Positions 1 through 7,863 of a stretch of 37,125 nt of DNA are shown piece by piece. A program made the translations under genes and the position numbers. The notes beneath the pieces are model-generated. The model ran no database searches and was not told where the DNA came from. It was given only the letters and a program-made list of their open reading frames with translations. Numbering within the stretch: position 1 is the first letter of the stretch; every line of letters begins with the position of its first letter. The stretch is from Veillonella sp. (GTDB lineage Bacteria > Bacillota > Negativicutes > Veillonellales > Veillonellaceae), in contig NZ_SVCB01000034.1 in the NCBI RefSeq assembly GCF_015058545.1, forward strand, positions 1-37,125. The letters are read 5' to 3'.

Positions 1-785
1 ATCCCTAAGAATAACTCATGATCGCCCGGAAAGGATCCCAAACCAAGCAATGTATTCGTCACCGGAATGCGAGCTTTTTCAGCCAGTTCAAAAAGTTCGG
101 CCGAAGCGCGACCTTTCAACACACCGGCGCCGGCAATAATTAACGGGCGCTTCGCATTTTTCAAAACCTTGGCCGCTTTTTTAATCTGCTTCGGATGACC
201 TTTATAATTCGGCTCATAGCCTTCAAGAGCAAAGGGCTCTTCATAAAGCTTGTCGAATTCGTCCCGCGTAATCTCTTTTAGCTGCACGTCTTTCGGAATA
301 TCTACGAACACCGGCCCCGGCCGCCCCGTCGTCGCGATATAATAGGCTTCGCGCAAGATGCGGGGCAAATCGTAAATAGATTTTACGAGGTAGTTATTTT
401 TAGTAATCGGCATTGTTATGCCCACGATATCGGACTCTTGGAACGCATCTTTACCGAGTAAAGCACAACCGACCTGACCCGTAATGGCCAGCACCGGCAC
501 GGAATCCATATGTGCCGTCATGAGACCGGTCACCAAATTAGTCGCCCCCGGCCCCGATGTTGCGAGGCATACACCGCATTTACCGGTAGCTCTGGCATAG
601 CCATCAGCCTCATGTGCCGCCCCTTGTTCGTGGCGGGCAAAATAATGGTTCAGCTTCGGGTATTTATAGATTTCATCGTAAATCGGGATAACGGCACCGC
701 CGGGATAACCGAAGAAATCGGTCACTCCCATGCGATGCAGCGTTTCCAATACGATGCGCGCCCCGTTTATCATGGCGTCCCCCAT
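1..785 (-). CDS. ilvB: Acetolactate synthase large subunit (N-terminal 261 codons; cut by window edge)
   Basis: Thiamine-diphosphate enzyme that condenses two pyruvates, or pyruvate with 2-oxobutyrate, in the first common step of valine/leucine/isoleucine synthesis. The visible part is the TPP-binding N-terminal domain (about residues 5-170) followed by the start of the central domain. FGYPGGAVIPIYD and the RHEQGAAHEADGYAR segment, with the presumed TPP-activating Glu at residue 53, are typical of the family. The start ATG at 785 is preceded by GAGAGAGG about 10 bases upstream; a second ATG at 773 has no such site. It is the third gene after ilvD and ilvA on the same strand, 232 bases after ilvA. 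The small subunit gene is expected beyond the left edge. The C-terminal domain cannot be assessed. Confidence 0.95.
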   Translation of the reverse strand, partial: MGDAMINGARIVLETLHRMGVTDFFGYPGGAVIPIYDEIYKYPKLNHYFARHEQGAAHEADGYARATGKCGVCLATSGPGATNLVTGLMTAHMDSVPVLAITGQVGCALLGKDAFQESDIVGITMPITKNNYLVKSIYDLPRILREAYYIATTGRPGPVFVDIPKDVQLKEITRDEFDKLYEEPFALEGYEPNYKGHPKQIKKAAKVLKNAKRPLIIAGAGVLKGRASAELFELAEKARIPVTNTLLGLGSFPGDHELFLG

Positions 786-1017
786 TCGCTCACATCCTCT
801 CTCTGTTTTCTCAAAACAGTACTTTTTCTTTTAGATTTCTAAAATATTTCTCTCAATTTTTTCTCATCGTTTGCTTTGTTTTTGCAAGCCATCACTTCGA
901 ACGTTTTCTCAGATTTTATCTAATACTGTTTAATTCTTTTTTGATTTACTGCAACCTATTTTAATTGTTTCGTATAACTAATTTTTCATAACTGATTCTT
1001 TAAAATAATTAAATCTG
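786..1017 (-). promoter_or_regulatory. ilvA-ilvB spacer with GAGA-loop hairpins
   Basis: This 232-base AT-rich spacer has no gene. On the transcript strand it holds two perfect short hairpins just before ilvB: 829-835 with 838-844 (TTTTAGA/TCTAAAA), and 803-809 with 813-819 (CTGTTTT/AAAACAG), whose loop reads GAG. TGAGAAAAC occurs twice and ATTGAGAGA once (849-857). The same words recur in the ilvD-ilvA spacer. No U-tract follows either stem, so these are not terminators. A role in translation or mRNA stability is inference. Confidence 0.45.
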
Positions 1018-2241
1018 TTAACGTTCGTTTATTTCGCTCGTATTGATACGGCGAATGGTGTAGCCCTGTTTAGCAAACTCTTCGGTAATGCGGCGAATAT
1101 GTTCTTCACCGTTAGTTTCTACCGTTACTTGTAATTCTACTTCGTGGAAACGATCCAAGTTTTTGAACTGATTATGCTCCAATTTAATAACATTGGCATT
1201 TTGACCGGCCAAGATTTCCGATACGGCTACCAGTTGGCCCGGTTTATCCGGTAAGTTTACGGAGAAGGTAAAAATACGCCCCCGCAATACCAAGCCTTTA
1301 TTAATCATGGAAGCGATTGTCAGTACATCGATGTTCCCGCCGCTTAATATAGATACTACCTTTTTGCCTTTTTCCTTCAGTTTTTTGAGACCCGCTACGG
1401 ATAAAAGACCTGCATTTTCACCGACGATTTTATGTTTTTCCGCAAGCAACAAGAAGGCTTCCATCAATTCGTAATCGGATACAGTGACGATTTCATCCAC
1501 ATATTCTTTAATATACTTCAAGGTCACATCGCCTATCTGCTTAACCGCCGCCCCATCAGCAATCGTGCTGACACTGTCGAGCGCCACCGCTTTATCGGCT
1601 TTTAACGCCGCCACCGCACTGGCCGCTCCTTCCGGTTCGACTCCGACCACTTTAATGGACGGATTTTTTAATTTGGCCGCTGCCGCTACGCCTGCAACTA
1701 AGCCGCCGCCACCGATTGGCACCAGCAAGATATCCGCATCCGGCAATTCTTCAAGCACTTCAAGAGCAATGGTCCCCTGACCTTCGATGACGTCTTCATC
1801 ATTGAAAGGATGTACAAACACATAGCCGTTCTCCTCTTGCAAGCGAACCGCTTCGGCATAGGCTTCATCATATACTTCGCCGGCCAGTACAACTTCGGCA
1901 CCATATTGCCGGGTTGCTTCAATCTTGATGAGCGGGCTTGGCTTTGGCATTACGATAACTGCTTTAGTCCCCAAGCGCTGAGCTCCGAGTGCCACGCCTT
2001 GTGCGTGATTGCCGGCGGATGAAGCAATAACGCCACGCACTTTTTCATCCTTCGTAAGCTTAGCAATCTTGTTGTACGCCCCTCTTAATTTGAAGGAGCC
2101 GGTCCGTTGTAAATTCTCCGGTTTAATATACACATCATTGCCCGATTCATCTGAAAATACCGTGCTATGTATTAGCTTTGTTTTGACCGTTACCGTCTGC
2201 AACCGCTCTCTTGCTTCTATAAAATCATACAGTGTTAACAT
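1018..2241 (-). CDS. ilvA: Threonine dehydratase (threonine ammonia-lyase, medium form with ACT domain)
   Basis: PLP enzyme that converts threonine to 2-oxobutyrate, the entry step of isoleucine synthesis. The PLP lysine lies in GSFKLRGA (Lys51 with the start used here), and the phosphate-binding glycine loop is GGGGL near residue 178. Residues from about 323 on form one ACT-like domain (RIFTFSVNLPDKPGQLVAV), so this is the ~400-residue single-ACT form rather than the ~510-residue E. coli IlvA with two ACT-like modules. I chose the ATG at 2241 (407 residues): AAAGGA stands 8 bases upstream and family proteins begin at MLTL. An upstream ATG at 2268 has only a weak site. It sits between ilvD and ilvB, consistent with a biosynthetic role. 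Which amino acid the ACT domain senses is not visible. Confidence 0.93.
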   Translation of the reverse strand: MLTLYDFIEARERLQTVTVKTKLIHSTVFSDESGNDVYIKPENLQRTGSFKLRGAYNKIAKLTKDEKVRGVIASSAGNHAQGVALGAQRLGTKAVIVMPKPSPLIKIEATRQYGAEVVLAGEVYDEAYAEAVRLQEENGYVFVHPFNDEDVIEGQGTIALEVLEELPDADILLVPIGGGGLVAGVAAAAKLKNPSIKVVGVEPEGAASAVAALKADKAVALDSVSTIADGAAVKQIGDVTLKYIKEYVDEIVTVSDYELMEAFLLLAEKHKIVGENAGLLSVAGLKKLKEKGKKVVSILSGGNIDVLTIASMINKGLVLRGRIFTFSVNLPDKPGQLVAVSEILAGQNANVIKLEHNQFKNLDRFHEVELQVTVETNGEEHIRRITEEFAKQGYTIRRINTSEINER

Positions 2242-2280
2242 CGTACCCGTCCTTTTTCTCTCAATCATTTCTCTTTAGTT

Positions 2281-2480
2281 TCTCTCTATGTAAGGTTTCT
2301 CACGCCTTAAAATGTTCTCTCTCAGATTTTTCTCGCTATGGCTAAGGTTTCTCAGGTCTTAGTCAAAACTCTCTCAATTTCTCTATATAAAAGGTCTCTC
2401 ACACCTTATAAAATGTTCTCTCTTCTTTTCGCGGTATTGGCAAGGTCTCTCAGGTCTTGCCGATTAACGCGTCTGTTTAA
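2281..2480 (-). repeat. Tandem ~100-bp duplication of GAGA-loop hairpins between ilvD and ilvA
   Basis: The spacer holds two diverged copies of a ~100-base unit (about 2281-2380 and 2381-2480). Each copy has two small hairpins, four in all: 2291-2309, 2342-2362, 2391-2407 and 2439-2461. They are spaced 48-51 bases apart. Stem sequences differ (TAAGG/CCTTA, CTAAG/CTTAG, AAGGT/ACCTT, GGCAAG/CTTGCC), but on the transcript strand each hairpin carries TGAGARACCTT across its loop and 3' arm. Between the paired hairpins each unit also has GAGAGAACATTTTA. Changed stems with a preserved loop suggest an RNA element. It lies within the ilv transcript, downstream of ilvD and upstream of ilvA. No U-tract follows any stem. 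Confidence 0.7.
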
Positions 2481-2503
2481 CAACGTCCCCGGTTATTAAA
2501 CGC

Positions 2504-4162
2504 TTAATATTTTTCGATAGCTCCTTCGGCTGCCGACGATACGAATGTAGCATACTTTTTCAAGTAACCCGTAGCACCGGAATCATGAGGCTTTAGATCA
2601 GCTCTTCGTTTTGCCATTTCTTCTTCCGTCAAACGCACCGACAAGCTACGGTTTGGGATGTCGATGTCAATCACATCGCCTTCCTGCACCAGTGCCAACG
2701 GCCCCCCGGCCGCCGCTTCCGGTGAAATATGACCGATGGAAGCGCCTCGGGTAGCACCCGAGAAGCGTCCGTCTGTAATAAGTGCCACATCCTTACCAAG
2801 GCCCATGCCGGTAATCGTGGATGTTGGGGTCAACATTTCCGGCATCCCCGGCCCGCCTTTCGGACCGGCGTAACGAATAACCACCACATCGCCTTTCTTA
2901 ATTTGATTCGATGTAATGGCTTCGCAAGCCGCTTCTTCCGAATCAAATACCCTGGCCGGACCGCTGTGTACCAGCATTTCCGGATCCACCGCACCGGCTT
3001 TGACCACCGAACCATCCGGCGCCAAATTGCCTTTCAGAACAGCGATACCACCGGTTTCATACACCGGCTTAGACCAAGGATGAACTACATCTTCATCCAG
3101 CACTTTAGCTACTTTGGCAAGTTCTCCTTGCGTAACCAAGGTTACCGATTTGGCATCTTCATGGAGCTTGCCCGCTTCCTGTAAGCGATGAAGTACGGCC
3201 GGGATACCGCCCGCTCCGTACAAGTCTTCGATGAAGTACGAACCAGATGGCGATAATTTTGCCAACTGCGGGGTAACTTCAGCGAGTCGGTTGAAATCAT
3301 CCAAGCTTAACTTTACGCCCGTTTCATGGGCTACAGCCGGTAAATGTAAGGCCGTGTTCGTCGAACCTCCAAGCACCATGTCGACGGCTACAGCGTTTTC
3401 AAAAGCGTCCTTGGTAAGCACATCACGCGGTCTTAAATCGGCTTTCAAAACCTCCATCACTTGAAGGCCGGCCCGTTTGGCTAAGCGAAGGCGTTCGGAA
3501 TATACCGCCGGGATGGTACCGTTCCCCGGAAGAGCCATGCCCAAAGCTTCGGTGAGGCAGTTCATGGTGTTCGCCGTATACATCCCGGAGCAGGAACCGC
3601 AAGTCGGACAAGCTGTATCTTCGAGCTGCGCTAATTCCGCCTCACTCATGAGCCCCGCTTCTACCTTGCCTACCGCTTCGAACACATCGCTGAGGCCTAC
3701 CCGTTTGCCTTGATGCCGCCCGGCGAGCATCGCTCCGCCGCTGACAAAAACACTTGGCAGATTCAATCTGGCCGCCGCCATCAACATGCCCGGCACGATT
3801 TTGTCGCAGTTCGGAATGAACACGAGCCCATCAAACGGTGTGGCCATGGCCGTCGCTTCAATCGAGTCGGCTACGATTTGCCGTGTCACCAGCGAGTACT
3901 TCATGCCGATGTGATTCATGGCCGTGCCATCGCAAATCCCGATAGTGTTGAACTCCATGGGAATGCCACCGGCTTCGCGAATCCCATCTTTCACGGCCTG
4001 CACCAAATTACGTAAGTGCATATGGCCCGGGATGATTTCATTGAACGAATTGGCGATACCGATGACCGGTTTGCCGATTTCTTCATTCACAAAACCCAAC
4101 GCTTTTAGTAACGACCGATGTGGTGCTCTTGCCACCCCTTTTGAAAAATTATCACTTCGCAT
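2504..4162 (-). CDS. ilvD: Dihydroxy-acid dehydratase
   Basis: Iron-sulfur dehydratase of the valine/leucine/isoleucine pathway, making 2-oxo acids from 2,3-dihydroxy acids. Family signatures are GICDGTAMNH (Cys77), IPNCDKIVPGM (Cys119) and CPTCGSCSGMYTANTMNC; the C-terminal half contains GPKGGPGMPEM and GRFSGATRG. The start ATG at 4162 gives 552 residues, beginning MRSDNFSKG as relatives do. AAAGGAG lies 8 bases upstream. The reading frame stays open for another 36 codons to 4270, but that stretch is not family-like and lies in the attenuator leader. The early NSFNEIIPGH segment lacks the Cys of plant-type [2Fe-2S] enzymes, so an oxygen-labile [4Fe-4S] form is possible (inference). It is the first structural gene after the leader peptide. 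Confidence 0.97.
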   Translation of the reverse strand: MRSDNFSKGVARAPHRSLLKALGFVNEEIGKPVIGIANSFNEIIPGHMHLRNLVQAVKDGIREAGGIPMEFNTIGICDGTAMNHIGMKYSLVTRQIVADSIEATAMATPFDGLVFIPNCDKIVPGMLMAAARLNLPSVFVSGGAMLAGRHQGKRVGLSDVFEAVGKVEAGLMSEAELAQLEDTACPTCGSCSGMYTANTMNCLTEALGMALPGNGTIPAVYSERLRLAKRAGLQVMEVLKADLRPRDVLTKDAFENAVAVDMVLGGSTNTALHLPAVAHETGVKLSLDDFNRLAEVTPQLAKLSPSGSYFIEDLYGAGGIPAVLHRLQEAGKLHEDAKSVTLVTQGELAKVAKVLDEDVVHPWSKPVYETGGIAVLKGNLAPDGSVVKAGAVDPEMLVHSGPARVFDSEEAACEAITSNQIKKGDVVVIRYAGPKGGPGMPEMLTPTSTITGMGLGKDVALITDGRFSGATRGASIGHISPEAAAGGPLALVQEGDVIDIDIPNRSLSVRLTEEEMAKRRADLKPHDSGATGYLKKYATFVSSAAEGAIEKY

Positions 4163-4303
4163 GTTTCTCGCTCCTTTTCCTAATCGAATAACTTGCAAGG
4201 CCTTCGCCTGTAGTCTAAACTCTTGGTACTTAATAAAATTTAACGATGTCACTTCAGATTGGCCATTCAATGTTCGGCCGTTTCTTGAAATATCGTGTTA
4301 GTA

Positions 4304-4334
4304 ATAAAAAAAGACGATTCCGAAGAATCGTCTT
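4304..4334 (-). terminator. ilv attenuator terminator in the ilvD leader
   Basis: A perfect 10-bp stem (AAGACGATTC/GAATCGTCTT, 4325-4334 and 4311-4320 read on the minus strand) with a UUCG loop is followed by seven Ts. It terminates only on the minus strand; on the plus strand no T-run follows. It lies 142 bases before the ilvD start and after the leader peptide, so it must be passed to express ilvD-ilvA-ilvB. The 5' arm is also complementary to 4468-4479 in the leader peptide gene. Confidence 0.9.
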
Positions 4335-4479
4335 AAAAATATCCGGCTAAATGTTCTCTTGTCTCTCACAAATATACGAAATACAGTATACGGTTTATGG
4401 CCCAAGCTCTTTATTAGCTTGCCTTCCCTTGCATCAAGGGGAGCTCAGGGCCATGATTTGTGGAAACTTTTAAGACGAT
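4327..4479 (-). promoter_or_regulatory. ilv attenuator: antiterminator and pause hairpin
   Basis: Read on the minus strand, 4479-4468 (ATCGTCTTAAAA, codons 30-33 of the leader peptide) is perfectly complementary over 12 bases to 4338-4327 (TTTTAAGACGAT). That second segment contains most of the 5' arm of the terminator, so the two structures are mutually exclusive. Between them is a large hairpin, 4397-4403 with 4448-4454 (ATGGCCC/GGGCCAT), extended by AGCTC/GAGCT and capped by an inner CCCTTG/CAAGGG stem (4426-4440). This hairpin could pause RNA polymerase. Pairings are seen in the sequence; the switching order is inferred from known attenuators. Confidence 0.75.
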
Positions 4480-4566
4480 GTCTGTTAAGTTTTGTTCACG
4501 GCTAATGACGATAATAATGTCAATAATAATGAGCAAGCTAATAATGAGCACGACTAAACCTAACAT
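4414..4566 (-). CDS. Branched-chain amino acid leader peptide (50 residues)
   Basis: This small open frame has a near-ideal ribosome site (AAAGGAGG, 8 bases before the ATG at 4566). Residues 2-21 contain 17 Leu, Ile or Val, with the run LVVLIISLLIIIDIIIVI at residues 4-21. It precedes the ilvD attenuator, and its codons 30-33 form the antiterminator strand. The design matches leader peptides such as E. coli IlvL: scarcity of charged Ile/Leu/Val tRNA would stall the ribosome in the run. It is longer than the ~32-residue E. coli peptide. The frame is open upstream to 4653, but those codons lack a ribosome site. A small membrane protein is the alternative reading; the position and the complementary segment argue against it. 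Confidence 0.85.
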   Translation of the reverse strand: MLGLVVLIISLLIIIDIIIVISREQNLTDIVLKVSTNHGPELPLMQGKAS

Positions 4567-4675
4567 AACATTGTCCTCCTTTCCACAGTATTTTATGTGC
4601 CTTGGCACGTAACTTAAATCGATATCTGAAAATTCCAACGACCAACTGTCCACTGACCTTGTATCGTTGTTTATT

Positions 4676-4704
4676 ATATTAGCACTTCATTTTTAAAATT
4701 GCAA
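4676..4704 (-). promoter_or_regulatory. Promoter of the ilv operon
   Basis: On the minus strand there is a -35 TTGCAA (4699-4704), a 17-base spacer and a -10 TAATAT (4676-4681) preceded by TGC. An overlapping TATAAT lies three bases further downstream. Transcription would start near 4669 and run about 100 bases to the leader peptide. Confidence 0.6.
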
Positions 4705-4763
4705 GTACTAATTTTCAATTTTTTTAAAATAATAGACAAAAATCCATATCGAATAAACAACGC

Positions 4764-4798
4764 AAAAATGCGCCACGAGCATACATACTCATGGCGCA
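4764..4798 (-). terminator. Terminator of the APC permease gene
   Basis: An 11-bp stem (4769-4779 with 4788-4798) is followed by TTTTT on the minus strand. It is fully paired in minus-strand RNA with one G-U pair, which becomes a C-A mismatch on the plus strand. That marks the direction. It lies 22 bases after the permease stop codon. Confidence 0.85.
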
Positions 4799-4820
4799 CC
4801 ATAACTAATCTTTTATTAAA

Positions 4821-6236
4821 TTATTGAGCCTCCTGGGACGACTCTGCAACTTCACGGTTACCGTTAAGCAAGACGCTATGCTTACGGCCGTAACCCATGT
4901 AAACCAAAAAGCCCAAAATACTCCAGCCCACGAAGAGCTCTATAGTATGAGCCGATAATTGTGAAAACACAAAGAGGCAGAAAATGATAGCGAGCGGTGC
5001 TACCACGTACACGGCAGGGCAACGGAAATCGCGTTTCACATCCGGATATACCCGACGTAACACCATAACTCCGAGAGCCGAGCACATGAAGGCAAACAAG
5101 GTACCGGCCGAACACATTTCAGCTACAATATGAATCGGCGTGAAGCCTGCAATGAGCGAAACCACCACACCCACAATCATCGTAATGATGTGAGGCGTGT
5201 GATACTTTTTATGAATGCGGCATAAGCTGCGCGGAATCAAACCGTCACGACTCATGGCGTAAAAAGCACGGGTCTGCGCATAGATCATAACCAAGAGCAC
5301 CGTGGACAAACCACAAAGCGCACCGGTCCCGACGATAGCCGAACCTGCTCGCATGCCTACATATTCAAGTACGTAGGACGCCGGTGCCGCCGTATCGAGC
5401 TGTTGATACGGTACCACGCCGGTCATGACAATGCTGACCGCAATATATAAAACCGTGCAGATAAGCAGTGACGCGATGATGCCCACCGGCATATCCACTT
5501 TAGGATTCTTTGTTTCTTCCGCCGCCGTCGCAATGGAGTCAACGCCCAAATAAGCGAAGAATAAAATGCCCGTACCGGCTGCGACGCCTTGCCAACCGTA
5601 TGGTAAAAACGGCTCCCAATTAATCGGGTCCACATGAGGGGCCGCCAAGAAAAGGAACAAGAAAATCGTACCCACTTTGATTAAAACCAGTATGCGATTA
5701 ACTCGCGCACTTTCACGAATCCCCAGAACCAAGAGCCCTGTAACGAACAGCACTACCAACATGGCCGGCAAATTCACAATGCCCCCTTCATAGGGAACCG
5801 CCGTTAAATCCTTCGGCAAGTCGATGCCTGCTGCATGCAAGATGCCCACGAGATATGCCGACCAGCCGCCGGCTACCGCACTGGCTCCGACCGAGTATTC
5901 AAGCACCAAGCCCCAGCCGACCCACCAACCGAAGAATTCGCCCAGTGACGCATAAGTATATGTATACGCACTGCCGGACACCGGTAACATGGCTACCAAT
6001 TCCGCATAGGCCAAACATACAAAGGCACAAGTAATGGCCGCCAATACGAATGATAACATAAGGCCCGGCCCGGCATAATTAGCGGCTCCGATACCGGTAA
6101 GTACGAAAATCCCCGTCCCGATAATAACGCCTAAACCTAATAGGGTAACATCCAAAGCACTCAATGCTTTGGTTAATTTTTTCTCCGCCGCCGCTGCAGT
6201 TAAATCAGCCAACGGCTTCCTACGCAACGAAATCAC
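4821..6236 (-). CDS. Amino acid permease, APC superfamily (cationic amino acid transporter type)
   Basis: A 471-residue integral membrane protein with about 12 hydrophobic segments. The first carries GLGVIIGTGIFVLTG, the substrate/Na+-site motif of APC transporters. The next loop and helix (GPGLMLSFVLAAITCAF, YAELVAMLPVSGSAYTY) match the YfnA/CAT branch. The start codon is GTG at 6236 with AGGAGG six bases upstream. It has its own promoter, a structured ~90-base leader and its own terminator, so it forms a single-gene unit between the ilv operon and brnQ. Substrate cannot be read from sequence; relatives carry cationic or small neutral amino acids. The C-terminal tail is short and cytoplasmic. 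Confidence 0.88.
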   Translation of the reverse strand: MISLRRKPLADLTAAAAEKKLTKALSALDVTLLGLGVIIGTGIFVLTGIGAANYAGPGLMLSFVLAAITCAFVCLAYAELVAMLPVSGSAYTYTYASLGEFFGWWVGWGLVLEYSVGASAVAGGWSAYLVGILHAAGIDLPKDLTAVPYEGGIVNLPAMLVVLFVTGLLVLGIRESARVNRILVLIKVGTIFLFLFLAAPHVDPINWEPFLPYGWQGVAAGTGILFFAYLGVDSIATAAEETKNPKVDMPVGIIASLLICTVLYIAVSIVMTGVVPYQQLDTAAPASYVLEYVGMRAGSAIVGTGALCGLSTVLLVMIYAQTRAFYAMSRDGLIPRSLCRIHKKYHTPHIITMIVGVVVSLIAGFTPIHIVAEMCSAGTLFAFMCSALGVMVLRRVYPDVKRDFRCPAVYVVAPLAIIFCLFVFSQLSAHTIELFVGWSILGFLVYMGYGRKHSVLLNGNREVAESSQEAQ

Positions 6237-6267
6237 AAAATTCCTCCTATACTACTTACGCTACTTG

Positions 6268-6356
6268 CCCGGCTCCGGCCATTAACACTTTGATACTCCA
6301 TATCACACAAATTACATGACATACTATCAAGTTTTTAACAGCATATTACCCGGGCT
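6268..6356 (-). promoter_or_regulatory. Structured 5' leader of the APC permease gene
   Basis: The transcript leader can fold into one long interrupted stem. The outer pair is GCCCGG (6268-6273) with CCGGGC (6351-6356), and a middle pair of 14-base arms matches at 11 positions and contains TTGATA/TATCAA. The inner region is AT-rich. No terminator or known riboswitch consensus was recognised. It ends 31 bases before the GTG start. Confidence 0.4.
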
Positions 6357-6366
6357 TTACCTAACT

Positions 6367-6394
6367 ATTATACACTATTTACAAAGATAACCAA
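6367..6394 (-). promoter_or_regulatory. Promoter of the APC permease gene
   Basis: On the minus strand: -35 TTGGTT (6389-6394), a 16-base spacer, and -10 TATAAT (6367-6372). The predicted start near 6360 coincides with the beginning of the structured leader. Confidence 0.6.
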
Positions 6395-6430
6395 AACGAT
6401 TGATTTTCCCTGCAAAAATTACGGGCACAC

Positions 6431-6463
6431 AAAAAAGGCAGCCCCCCAAGGACTGCCTTTTGT
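6431..6463 (-). terminator. Terminator of brnQ
   Basis: Hairpin with GGCAGTCC/GGGGCTGCC arms at about 6438-6456, flanked by A/T runs. TTTTTT follows on the minus strand. It lies about 40 bases after the brnQ stop codon. The opposite face also has a short T-rich stretch, so some bidirectional function is possible. Confidence 0.8.
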
Positions 6464-6501
6464 TGTTATTTCTAAACAATGACTGATGCATTATTCAATG
6501 A

Positions 6502-7863
6502 TTATGCAGTTTTTTCTTCACCGTTAACGGCAGATTTGGATACCAAAGCTTTATTGATATAGCCTACCACCAAACCTACTACAGTGAACGGAATCCAGCC
6601 CATACCTACGTTATGGAACGGTACATAGTTAGCGAACCATTCGCCGAACGCACCAAGGCTTACACCGGCTGTTTCAGCACCACTTACGAAAGCAGCTACA
6701 CAGGTCAAACCGATAGTCCATACATATACACATTGACGACCTTGGAATGTATTATTCAAGAATGCCAATGCGATGATGGCAATGGTCAACGGATATAAGA
6801 ACATCAATACCGGAATAGCAGCTACGATGATGGTTTTCAAACCATACATACCGATGAAGAAAGATACAACGGTAAAAATTACGGCATAGGATTTATAACC
6901 GATAACCGGGAATACACGCTGGAAATATTTAGCACAAGATGTGATCAAACCGATACTAGTCGTCAAACATGCCAACAATACGATAACAGCCAAGATTAAA
7001 GCACCGATACCACCGAAGAGGTATTTAGCACTTTCAGCCAATACAGGCGCACCTGTTTCCAAAATGCCGAGTTGCTGTACGCTGGTAGCCCCCAAATTAG
7101 CTACGAATACGTATACGAAACCAAGGCAAGCAACGGCGATGATGCCCGCTTTAAAAGTAGCACTGGTTACTTCTTCTTTCGTTTGGGCACCGGACAATTT
7201 TACAAAGTCGATAACAAGAATAGCAAATACCAAGGAAGCCAACGCATCCATTGTGTTATAGCCGTCAAGGATACCTTGAACAACGGCAACACCGGCAGTA
7301 GCATAGGATTCGGTCGGATTCATATAAGAACCCATTGGTGTAACCAAAGATTTTACGATTAAAGCACAGATACTGATTAACAATAATGGTGTCAACACTT
7401 TACCGATACGGTCTACCAATTTGGCAGGGTTAATAGATAACCAAAGAGATATTACGAAGAATACTACCAAGAAAATCGTCTGTGACATATCATTACCGCC
7501 GCCGGCTAAGAACGGGCGAACAGCAATTTCATAAGATACGGTGCCGGTACGCGGAATAGCGAAGGCAGGTCCGATAGTTAAATATAATAATACCGTGAAA
7601 AGAAATCCATATAACGGATGAACTCGGCCGGCCAATGCCTGTAAGTCTTTAGCACCGGAATAACCCATAGCCATAACACCGAGGAGTGGCAAGCCTACGC
7701 CTGTCACAATGAAGCCTAAGACAGCCCACCACACATTAACCCCGGCCTGTTGTCCCAATGACGCCGGGAAAATCAGATTGCCCGCACCAAAAAACAGTGC
7801 GAACAACATCAAGCCTATAGCTATATAAGCTCGATTACTCAACTTTACATTTTCAGTATTCAT
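6502..7863 (-). CDS. brnQ: Branched-chain amino acid transporter (LIVCS family)
   Basis: A 453-residue, 12-helix cation symporter for leucine, isoleucine and valine. The N-terminal GLMLFALFFGAGNLIFPASLGQQAG is the characteristic BrnQ signature; GPAFAIPRTGTVSYEIAV further on is equally typical. The length matches the family. The ATG at 7863 has GAGAGAGG 10 bases upstream. The gene stands alone between its own promoter (7904-7932) and terminator. It is a functional partner of the nearby ilv operon: uptake versus synthesis of the same amino acids. Its leader contains ATTGAGAGA (7876-7884 on the complement), a word also found three times in the ilv spacers. Confidence 0.95.
   Translation of the reverse strand: MNTENVKLSNRAYIAIGLMLFALFFGAGNLIFPASLGQQAGVNVWWAVLGFIVTGVGLPLLGVMAMGYSGAKDLQALAGRVHPLYGFLFTVLLYLTIGPAFAIPRTGTVSYEIAVRPFLAGGGNDMSQTIFLVVFFVISLWLSINPAKLVDRIGKVLTPLLLISICALIVKSLVTPMGSYMNPTESYATAGVAVVQGILDGYNTMDALASLVFAILVIDFVKLSGAQTKEEVTSATFKAGIIAVACLGFVYVFVANLGATSVQQLGILETGAPVLAESAKYLFGGIGALILAVIVLLACLTTSIGLITSCAKYFQRVFPVIGYKSYAVIFTVVSFFIGMYGLKTIIVAAIPVLMFLYPLTIAIIALAFLNNTFQGRQCVYVWTIGLTCVAAFVSGAETAGVSLGAFGEWFANYVPFHNVGMGWIPFTVVGLVVGYINKALVSKSAVNGEEKTA

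Noticed and set aside
510..842. 110-codon plus-strand frame opposite ilvB
   Set aside because: Antisense to a clear gene, no ribosome site, composition typical of a shadow frame; the same applies to other frames opposite ilvD, rnj, nrdA and nrdB.
4163..4270. 36-codon in-frame extension upstream of ilvD
   Set aside because: Not family-like, lies between attenuator and ribosome site, and the internal ATG at 4162 has AAAGGAG and the standard N-terminus.
786..4700. T-box riboswitch in ilv leaders
   Set aside because: Looked for the conserved T-box bulge sequence and a specifier stem before the ilvD terminator; none seen. A leader peptide explains the terminator instead.
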